A DNA stretch of 28,368 nucleotides from Gemmatimonadota bacterium (GTDB taxonomy: Bacteria > Latescibacterota > UBA2968 > UBA8231), in NCBI GenBank assembly GCA_009840005.1, contig VXOR01000050.1, forward strand, positions 1 to 28,368. The letters are read 5' to 3'. The notes under the pieces were generated by a model. That model saw only the letters and a program-made list of their open reading frames with translations. It did not search any database and was not told the origin of the DNA. Positions 1-6,005 of this stretch are shown one piece after another (the stretch's first letter is position 1; the number at the start of each line of letters is the position of its first letter). The translations under genes were made by a program, and so were the position numbers.

Positions 1-200
1 GCAAGCGAAACTGATTCGTTCGCATGATCGATCTCCTTTCAAGAGATAGGAAAGTTGTCGTTCCAGCGGCCTCAAGCCGGCCAGAGACGACGCGATGAGA
101 TACCCGATGCGGCCTCTCTGCCGCAACGGCTTTACTGTGCTGATATATGCAAATCCCGTGCCAATAATCGCACTTTGCACAAAAAAACCGTTCAGCAATG
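1..200. other. Non-coding stretch at the window start
   Basis: I see no gene here. The small open frames crossing this stretch have no recognisable domain and no convincing ribosome binding site. The stretch leads into the first leader repeat. Just before that repeat, a GCACAAAAAAA string is shared with the stretch preceding the second leader copy near 1197, so the duplicated unit may begin about 25 nt earlier than the leader itself. Confidence 0.5.
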
Positions 201-256
201 CCCTAACAGACTGAAAAACATGGCACTTAAAAATACAGGAGTAGGTTTTCTACCCT
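201..256 (+). repeat. 56-nt leader repeat, copy 1
   Basis: This segment matches 1222-1277 at 52 of 56 positions, counted by eye; the differences are at repeat positions 10, 23, 42 and 45. It begins CCCTAACAG and contains CTGAAAAACATG and ACTTAAAAATACAGGAG. It ends with a small hairpin, GTAG-GTTTT-CTAC. About 26 nt later an array of short hairpins starts, as it also does after copy 2, so leader and array form one composite repeat. The role is unknown. It has no convincing coding capacity and no good sigma-54 or sigma-70 promoter spacing. Confidence 0.75.
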
Positions 257-282
257 GCACAAAAGATGGGCTGTCATCCCTC

Positions 283-343
283 TTTTGGGGAAATTTTTCC
301 CCTTGTTGAGGAACTTTTTCCTCTTTTGGGGAAATTTTTCCCC
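283..343 (+). repeat. Tandem mini-hairpin array 1 (3 units)
   Basis: Three consecutive units of about 20 nt each contain a 16-nt perfect inverted repeat with a 6-bp stem and a 4-nt loop. Units 1 and 3 carry GGGGAAATTTTTCCCC. The middle unit, at about 308-323, carries GAGGAACTTTTTCCTC, in which stem pair 2/15 changes from G-C to A-T on both sides. The array ends 17 nt before the stop codon of the opposing activator pseudogene. Compared with array 2, stem pair 4/13 is flipped (G-C here, C-G there), which is a compensatory change. Confidence 0.75.
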
Positions 344-360
344 ATCGGAACAACGGGCCT

Positions 361-1066
361 TTACGCCGACGTAGGCCGTTGGATGCCATACTTGCGCATC
401 CGATAGGCCAGTGTCTTAGCACTCATACCCAACAAGCGAGCCGCTCCCCGCGGCCCAGAGACAATCCAATTGGTCTGCTGCAACGCCGCGATAATGCGCT
501 GCTGCTCATCCCCGCCCGCAGTTAGCGGCGGCTCGGCCTTGGGCTCCTCCGCTTCCGCTGCAACCAGTAGCCGGGTGGGCTGACCGCATCTTGGACATAC
601 CGGCGGCTCAGCATCAGGCTCCCCAGCCGACGGCAAAATCAACCCCACATCGGCCGCCGCCCACACATCCGTCATCTCCATGCGCTCCCTCTCACACACA
701 ATCACTGCCCGATTAACCCAATTTCGTAACTGCCGCACATTGCCCGGCCAAGCATACCCCTGCAAATAGGCCATCACCTCATCGCTCAACGTCCGCACCG
801 GCCGCTGGTACGCACGGGCATACTGATGCAAAAAATGCGCCGCTAACAGCGGAATATCCGCCCGCCGCTGCCTCAACGGCGGCACCGTGAGAAGAAACCC
901 ATCCAAGCGGTAGTATAGATCCTCGCGGAACGTCCCGGCCTCAATCGCTTGGGGCAGGTCGCGGTGGGTCGCCGCAATCACCCTGCTGCACCCGTTTTAG
1001 GACTAGGGCGATGACCGGACTGCGGCTGAGTATCTGGGCCGGAGGTGTGCTGCTTAGTGGCGTCAT
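361..1066 (-). pseudogene. Sigma-54 activator (PspF-like, Fis HTH) with internal deletion
   Basis: In the minus direction the gene starts at ATG 1066-1064, preceded by a strong GGGAGGAAGC ribosome site. The first 28 residues resemble the start of a bacterial enhancer-binding AAA+ domain (ILSRSPVIALVLKRVQQ). At about 982 the sequence jumps, with a one-base frame change, into VIAATHRDL, the sensor-I region of the same family. FREDLYYRL (arginine-finger region), PPLRQRRADIPLLA, AWPGNVRQLRN (sensor II) and a C-terminal Fis-type helix-turn-helix ending GMSAKTLAYRMRKYGI follow. Walker A, the GAFTGA loop and Walker B, roughly 120 residues in intact PspF, are absent. There is no N-terminal receiver or GAF domain, so the parent resembled stand-alone PspF. 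A linker near residue 150 carries a single CPRCG knuckle. The gene cannot make a working activator. A restart at GTG 981 could give only the C-terminal DNA-binding part. Confidence 0.85.
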
Positions 1067-1221
1067 GCTTCCTCCCTCAAGCCACCCACCGCCGCCACGC
1101 CAACCCTCCGTTATGGGCCTACCCGCTCGGGGCCGGCCAGCGTCCGCTTCGACGGGCTAGCCTACATGCCTATCTCGTGCCAATGGGCAGGCCATGCACA
1201 AAAAAAATCCTTTAGGGATAA

Positions 1222-1277
1222 CCCTAACAGGCTGAAAAACATGACACTTAAAAATACAGGAGCAGTTTTTCTACCCT
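1222..1277 (+). repeat. 56-nt leader repeat, copy 2
   Basis: This is a direct repeat of 201-256 with four differences. It lies on the same strand and has the same position relative to a hairpin array, which begins about 28 nt downstream. Together the two composite repeats bracket the deleted sigma-54 activator. This is the arrangement expected from segmental duplication or from recombination between dispersed copies of one element. Confidence 0.75.
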
Positions 1278-1304
1278 TCGCCTCTGATGGGTCGCCGCCC
1301 GTTA

Positions 1305-1408
1305 TTTTGGGCAACTTTTTGCTCTTTTGGGCAACTTTTTGCTCTTTTGGGCAACTTTTTGCCCCTATTTGGACAACCTTTTGCCCCTGTTGGAGCAACT
1401 TTTTGCCC
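1305..1408 (+). repeat. Tandem mini-hairpin array 2 (5 units)
   Basis: There are three 20-nt units (1305-1364) and two 22-nt units (1365-1408). Each core is a 16-nt hairpin of the form GGGCAACTTTTTGCCC, with a 6-bp stem and a CTTT loop. Units 1 and 2 end GCTC, giving a G-T wobble at stem pair 2/15. Unit 3 is perfect. Unit 4 (GGACAACCTTTTGCCC) and unit 5 (GAGCAACTTTTTGCCC) each have one mismatch. Stem and loop sizes equal those of array 1 although the stem sequence differs. There is no CRISPR-like alternation of repeat and unique spacer. Confidence 0.75.
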
Positions 1409-1435
1409 ACCGACAATAACGTTCCATTAGGAAGG

Positions 1436-1465
1436 CCCTAAAGGATTGAAAAAAATGATACTTAA
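1436..1465 (+). repeat. Degenerate third leader copy
   Basis: About 24 of 30 positions match the first 30 nt of the leader repeats (CCCTAA, TTGAAAAAAA, TGATACTTAA). It then diverges. It sits just after hairpin array 2, so that array is flanked by leader sequence on both sides. Confidence 0.45.
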
Positions 1466-1482
1466 ACACGAAGTAGTAGCGC

Positions 1483-1496
1483 ATAACGTCCGTTAT
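1483..1496. promoter_or_regulatory. 14-bp palindrome, candidate operator
   Basis: ATAACG-TC-CGTTAT is a perfect inverted repeat with 6-bp arms, centred about 80 nt upstream of the start of the first secreted-protein gene. Further CGTTAT/ATAACG half-sites lie at about 1109-1114, 1300-1305 and 1416-1421. The position suits a repressor or activator site for the cassette. The regulator is unknown. Confidence 0.35.
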
Positions 1497-1568
1497 TTAA
1501 TTCGGCGCATAGCTCTTTTTGCCTTATCTTCCCGCTAGCATTTCACCTCAGCGGAGGTCCGGTGCCCG

Positions 1569-3578
1569 ATGCACAGCGCCTATCTTTTATCCCTCCTCCT
1601 CGCCGTCGCGCCCAGCCACGCTCAAGTAGAAAAGTGGCAACTGGGCGGCAGTGGGGCGGCGTGGGACCAGCGCGACTCCCTCCAAGTCCTCGTCGATTTT
1701 GCCAACGGTGCGATCCAGCCGCTCTATTTGCAGCCAGATCAAAACGTCATTCACCTGCTGGAAAACTGGGAGTTCTGGCGCGACCCCTCCCTGCACAACC
1801 TCGGCTACGTCGATGGCCAAAAGCCGCGCTTCTGGAATCGCTGGAACGGCGCCGGCGGGGATCCGACCCAAAGCGGCGTATTCTTAGTCGATCGCGATTC
1901 CACAACCTACAACGCCCCTAAGAGCCAAGCGATAACCAGTACCTTCTTCTCGATTGACACCGCCGTGCCGATCCCCGGGGTGGGCTTCGGCTTTTTCACG
2001 CCCTCGCAGGGTTTTCGCTCCGATGGCACGCCGCTGCCGTTCGACACCACGCCGGCCTTCGACGTCTCCATCGGTTCAGACTTAGAACCCGCGGTCAACT
2101 GGGGCGGCAGAGACCTGTTCGAACAGGTCATCGCCAACGTGGGTGCCAACTTCGACCCCGTCGTCCGCATCGACTTCCCGCGCCAATACGTGCGCTTCTT
2201 TCGCTGGCGCCGGCAGACCTCGCTGGCCGACGAGGAAGCCCTCAACATCTGCCGCGACTGCGGCGGCCAAGGCAACCAAGCCATCGCGCTCAAAGGCTCA
2301 ATCGGGGGATTTGAGGTCTTCGGCCAAGGCATACCCCAGCGCGCCGTGTACCTCAGCCAAGTAGTAGATCTGGGCCAAGTCGTGAATTTCGGCCGCCTGC
2401 ACTGGGCGGGCACGCCGCTGCGCTTAGTCGCTGGCGCAGTCGTCGAAGATCCCGACGCCCCCGTCTGGCTCAAGGCCAGGGTCCGCGTCGGCCGCGACGA
2501 CAGCCCGGCGACCTACCACGAATACACCAACATCGGCCGCGAGAAAGAGGTCTCGCGCGAGACCTACGAATCGCTCACCGCCCAGCTCAACCGCGACCCA
2601 CGGCCCGGAATTCGCGCCTCCATCGGCTACGATTCTGCCAACTGGTCCTTCTGGTCAGTGCCTTTCACCGAATCGGGCCAACTCATCCGGCTCAGAAGCG
2701 GATCGCATCTACAGGTGGATCTGTCCATAGAAAGCCGCGACTTCGACGCTTGGCTGCGGCTTGACTCGCTGTGGATTGAGACCGCGCCGCTATTGGCCGC
2801 CGAGGTCTTCGCCGAAGTGGCGCGGCGCGACGACCCGCAGCCCAAGCGCGGTTTTACCGAAGTCGCCTTGGGCCAACAGACCGAATTCGTCTATCAGGTG
2901 CGGGCCGAATTCGACGATAGCACCGCTCCCGGCTTCGACGCGCTCAGGATCCACACCGGCAGCCGCACCGCCTTTCGCGGCCTCGAAATGGGCACCCCGC
3001 TCGCTCCCGTCAACCCAGTCGCAGTAGCGGAAGACGACGGTCTGGTGCTGCAATTGCCCCAGCGCGTCACCAGCGCCAACAACGCGCCGGTCCGCGTGAT
3101 CTTCGCCACCCAAGTCTTTGAATTCGCCTCTACCTTTACCGGCGAGATCTTCGCCGCCGACAGCGAATCGCTACCCCAGCCGATCTTGGCCGGCGATACT
3201 GGCGAGGAGGTCTCCACCAACAGCCTGCGGGTGCTGGGCGCGAACGACGAAACACCCGATTTCATTCAATCGCTCGCCTTGTCCACTCCGGTGCTGACCC
3301 CCAATGGCGACGGCTTCCACGACCAACTCCAGATGCGTTATTCGCTCTTCCGCCTCCCCGGTGCGGTACCCGTGGCACTCGAAGTGTACGCCTTGGACGG
3401 CCGCCGCATCGCCCGCCTCGACAAGGGGCTGCAAGACTCCGGCCCGCAGGTGATCGCTTGGGACGGCCGCGACGAGACCGGCCAACTCCTTCCACCGGGC
3501 CTTTACCTGCTCTCCCTCGCGCTGCACACCCAATTCGTCCAAGCCAAACAACTATTGGCCGTGGGCATTGCCTACTAG
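1569..3578 (+). CDS. Secreted FlgD/TPNGDG-domain protein A (cassette copy 1)
   Basis: A 669-residue exported protein. GGAGG at 1553-1557 supports the ATG at 1569. An N-terminal signal peptide has a SLLLAVAPSHAQ core with cleavage after SHA. Residues of about 20-400 are beta-rich and unrecognised, with motifs such as WQLGGSG, EFWRDPS, GFRSDGTPL and RQYVRFFRWRR; the 200-260 part looks discoidin-like but is not certain. A middle region of about 400-560 is shared with protein B. From residue 577, TPNGDG opens a C-terminal module like the T9SS/gliding-type TPNGDGxND domains and FlgD Ig-like domains (LEVYALDGRRI, AWDGRDETG, LPPGLYLLSL), ending GIAY. It carries an NICRDCGG motif that its paralogue at 6006 lacks. 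The next gene starts 5 nt downstream. The protein is probably on the cell surface or secreted; its ligand is unknown. Confidence 0.85.
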   Translation: MHSAYLLSLLLAVAPSHAQVEKWQLGGSGAAWDQRDSLQVLVDFANGAIQPLYLQPDQNVIHLLENWEFWRDPSLHNLGYVDGQKPRFWNRWNGAGGDPTQSGVFLVDRDSTTYNAPKSQAITSTFFSIDTAVPIPGVGFGFFTPSQGFRSDGTPLPFDTTPAFDVSIGSDLEPAVNWGGRDLFEQVIANVGANFDPVVRIDFPRQYVRFFRWRRQTSLADEEALNICRDCGGQGNQAIALKGSIGGFEVFGQGIPQRAVYLSQVVDLGQVVNFGRLHWAGTPLRLVAGAVVEDPDAPVWLKARVRVGRDDSPATYHEYTNIGREKEVSRETYESLTAQLNRDPRPGIRASIGYDSANWSFWSVPFTESGQLIRLRSGSHLQVDLSIESRDFDAWLRLDSLWIETAPLLAAEVFAEVARRDDPQPKRGFTEVALGQQTEFVYQVRAEFDDSTAPGFDALRIHTGSRTAFRGLEMGTPLAPVNPVAVAEDDGLVLQLPQRVTSANNAPVRVIFATQVFEFASTFTGEIFAADSESLPQPILAGDTGEEVSTNSLRVLGANDETPDFIQSLALSTPVLTPNGDGFHDQLQMRYSLFRLPGAVPVALEVYALDGRRIARLDKGLQDSGPQVIAWDGRDETGQLLPPGLYLLSLALHTQFVQAKQLLAVGIAY

Positions 3579-3583
3579 CGCCA

Positions 3584-5920
3584 ATGCGTCCTCTGCTGCT
3601 CTCGATTCTTTGTTCGGCGACAATGCTCGCCGCCGAAGAATTCCGTTTCGACAGCGCCGCTAGCTGGTCAACCTGGAAGATGCCCCACGGCCTGATCGAG
3701 TTCGACGACCGCGGACGGCTGCAACTAGTCAAATTCCGCAAGGACATCAACGCCGTAGCTGACGCGCCCACCTTCACCCATCTCACCCGCTCGCGCGGTG
3801 CCAACGTGCGCGGCGGGATCTGGGAAGCTGGCAGCAACCCGACCGCAGCTAGGCGAATCATAGACGGCGACCGCAAGACCTTCTGGCAGGCTTCTGGCGA
3901 CGACGACTTAGGCGATTGGTTCGTGCAAATCGACCTCGGCCGCACCGTACTGGCCAACGAGATCCGCCTGCACTTCCCCGACCAAGCAGGGGCCCGCCCC
4001 TTTCGCCAGTTCACCGTCTTCACCGCTACCGGCATCACTTCCGACGCCCTCGACGATCTCTTTATCTTTCGCCCGGTCTATCTCACGACCCAACCCAACC
4101 GGGATACCACCGTCTCGATTCCCCTCGCCTTCGACCTCCAAGACAGCGCCCAAGTCCTCGACCCCAATCGAGATGTCGATCTGGAAGAGTTCAACCAGTA
4201 CCGCCTCATCCAGTACATCAACTTTACCGTCGAGGACTTCGACCCCGAAGGTGCGCTAGCCGAGGTCGAAGTCCTCGCCGTCGGCGACAACGTCAGCTTG
4301 GGCAACGACCAACGCGGCGGCATCATTGACGGACTTACCGCCCGCTCCACCGAGAACATCCTCGACGGCGACATGAACACCGCCAGTTCCATCCTGCCCG
4401 TGGGTTTTGAGGGCCGCGTCCGCACCTGGGAGGATCAGGGCACTTGGTTTTTTATCGACCTAGGGGCCGTATTCTGGCTCGACGAGCTTTTCCTCTACGC
4501 GCTCCGGCCGCGCGAGGGCACGGTCGGCAGTGTGGCTGGCGCGCCGCGCGGTTTTAACTTCCTCTATTCGGACGGCACCCGCGTCATCAGCTCCCAACTC
4601 CCCATCCCCGAATCCTTCGACTTCGCTACCCTCATCGACCAGCCCGACGCCAACCCCATGCGCTATCTGCGCTATCTATTCCAACCGCGCAGAGTCCGCT
4701 ACCTGTTTTGGCACGCCCACATCCCCCAAGGCTGGGGCTCGCGCTGGACCGAGCTGATGCTGTTTTCGCCGGGCCATCCCGCCGAGATAATCATGCGCTC
4801 GGACTTTATCGATCTCGGCACAGCCGCTGGCGATGGCCGCCCCAAAGTTATCAGCAGTCTCTCTTGGGACGCCGACATCCCACCCGGCACGCGCCTGCAA
4901 GTGCGCTCGCGCTCGGGCAACACCCAAGGCGAAGTCTATGCCTTCCACGACAAGATCGGCGAGCCAATCACCGAGGAGAAATGGCTCAGCCTGCCCAAAG
5001 TGCTGCGGGGAAGGATCGACACCACGGTCGTGGTTAGCGAGGATTGGGATGAATGGAGCGAGGAGTACAACTTTTCTGGCGAGGCATTTAAATCGCAAAG
5101 CCCGCGCCGCTTCGTGCAGTTGGAACTGACCCTCTCAACCGACGATCCACAGGTGGCCCCCGCGATTGACGCACTATCGCTCGAGTACGAAGACGCGCTG
5201 TTGCAAGGCGCACGCGGCCTGATCGCCCCGAGAGTCGCCCAACCCAACGAGGACACCCGCTTCACCTACACCCTGTTGTCCGCAGCCGATGCCGAGGACG
5301 CGGGTTTCGATATACTGCGCTTTGACCTGCCCTCTAAAGCGTCCGCAGTCAAAGTCCGCGCGGGCGGCACCCATATCGAGCCATCTTCTATCGACATCCG
5401 CGCCGATATCCTACAAATCGGCCTGCCCCGCGCGATCACCGCCGACTCCGTCCAAGTCAGCTTCACCACCCGCGTAGTGCATAACGCCACGCTCTTCAGC
5501 CTCGACTTGGGTTTGAGCAGCCATCCAGACCTATGGCAATCGGTCGAGCCGCTGACGCGCCGCGCCAATATCGTCATGCTCCCCGACCTGACCGGCACGA
5601 CCCGGCTCATCGACGACCTCTCGATTTCCTCGCCCGTGCTCACTCCCAACGGCGACGGCATCAACGACGCAGTAGTCATCCGCTTCGTCGCCTTCAAAGT
5701 CGAGCAACGCACACCCCAAGTGCACATTTTCGATCTCGCCGGACGGCCAGTCGCCGAACTGGCGACTCCGACCATCGACGGCTTGGCTCACGTCTTCACT
5801 TGGAACGGACGCGCCACCCAAGGCGATCTCGTGCCGCCCGGCACCTACCTCTGCCGCATTGACCTAGGCGCTGACGCTGGCGACGATACGGCGCTGCGCA
5901 CCATCACCGTGGCGTACTGA
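3584..5920 (+). CDS. Secreted discoidin (F5/8 C) and FlgD/TPNGDG protein B (copy 1)
   Basis: The ATG at 3584 gives 778 residues with a signal peptide (MRPLLLSILCSATMLAAEE). The open frame extends upstream to 3458 but would overlap protein A and lose the signal peptide. No strong Shine-Dalgarno site is visible, and the 5-nt gap to A suggests translational coupling. Residues of about 75-275 form an F5/8 type C (discoidin) domain, with IIDGDRKTFWQ, WFVQIDLGRTV, PFRQFTVF and ALAEVEVLAVG. A second, more divergent discoidin-like unit follows at about 280-430 (ENILDGDMNTA, GTWFFIDLGAVFWLDEL). A beta-rich region shared with A precedes TPNGDGIND at residue 687 and a FlgD-like end (IFDLAGRPVAEL, TWNGRATQG, VPPGTYLCRI) closing in VAY. 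Discoidin domains usually bind glycans, so a carbohydrate-binding surface protein is likely; this is inference. No catalytic domain was recognised. Confidence 0.85.
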   Translation: MRPLLLSILCSATMLAAEEFRFDSAASWSTWKMPHGLIEFDDRGRLQLVKFRKDINAVADAPTFTHLTRSRGANVRGGIWEAGSNPTAARRIIDGDRKTFWQASGDDDLGDWFVQIDLGRTVLANEIRLHFPDQAGARPFRQFTVFTATGITSDALDDLFIFRPVYLTTQPNRDTTVSIPLAFDLQDSAQVLDPNRDVDLEEFNQYRLIQYINFTVEDFDPEGALAEVEVLAVGDNVSLGNDQRGGIIDGLTARSTENILDGDMNTASSILPVGFEGRVRTWEDQGTWFFIDLGAVFWLDELFLYALRPREGTVGSVAGAPRGFNFLYSDGTRVISSQLPIPESFDFATLIDQPDANPMRYLRYLFQPRRVRYLFWHAHIPQGWGSRWTELMLFSPGHPAEIIMRSDFIDLGTAAGDGRPKVISSLSWDADIPPGTRLQVRSRSGNTQGEVYAFHDKIGEPITEEKWLSLPKVLRGRIDTTVVVSEDWDEWSEEYNFSGEAFKSQSPRRFVQLELTLSTDDPQVAPAIDALSLEYEDALLQGARGLIAPRVAQPNEDTRFTYTLLSAADAEDAGFDILRFDLPSKASAVKVRAGGTHIEPSSIDIRADILQIGLPRAITADSVQVSFTTRVVHNATLFSLDLGLSSHPDLWQSVEPLTRRANIVMLPDLTGTTRLIDDLSISSPVLTPNGDGINDAVVIRFVAFKVEQRTPQVHIFDLAGRPVAELATPTIDGLAHVFTWNGRATQGDLVPPGTYLCRIDLGADAGDDTALRTITVAY

Positions 5921-6005
5921 TATTCTGCAAATAGGACAATTGCGTACTACATATTATATTATCGGTTTATTTTTGTAACTTTCGCTTTGCCAAAGGAGAG
6001 TCTTC
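5921..6005 (+). promoter_or_regulatory. AT-rich gap between cassette copies
   Basis: These 85 nt contain a sharply AT-rich run (ATATTATATTAT near 5951-5962) inside otherwise GC-rich coding DNA. They end in AAAGGAG at 5992-5998, the ribosome site of the next gene. This is the only sizeable gap inside the four-gene block and a reasonable place for a second promoter. No -35/-10 pair with proper spacing could be assigned. Confidence 0.3.

Larger units (their letters stand above)
1067..1568. other. Long non-coding region upstream of the secreted-protein cassette
   Basis: About 500 nt contain no convincing gene. The first 150 nt hold the upstream DNA of the activator pseudogene. The rest holds leader copy 2, hairpin array 2, a degenerate third leader, an AT-rich stretch and a 14-bp palindrome, all entered separately. 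The promoter for the downstream cassette should lie here. I could not identify well-spaced -35 and -10 boxes. Confidence 0.6.

Noticed and set aside
221..237. TGGCAC resembling a sigma-54 -24 element in leader copy 1, next to a sigma-54 activator gene
   Set aside because: No GC is found at the required -12 spacing, and copies 2 and 3 have lost the GG of the -24 box.
1011..1160. Plus-strand small frame starting MTGLRLSIWAGG with a signal-peptide look
   Set aside because: It is antisense to the start of the sigma-54 activator, whose N-terminus and ribosome site on the other strand explain the sequence better.
283..1408. CRISPR array
   Set aside because: Units are contiguous hairpins of 20-22 nt with no unique spacers, and no cas gene is present.
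192..1416. Minus-strand frames through both leader-array repeats sharing a PVFLS-x-MFFSLLG peptide
   Set aside because: The shared peptide follows from the repeated DNA. Differences between copies are mostly not synonymous, the third copy does not keep the frame, and there are no convincing ribosome sites.
3458..3583. Upstream extension of protein B
   Set aside because: It would overlap the end of protein A and hide the signal peptide that starts at 3584.
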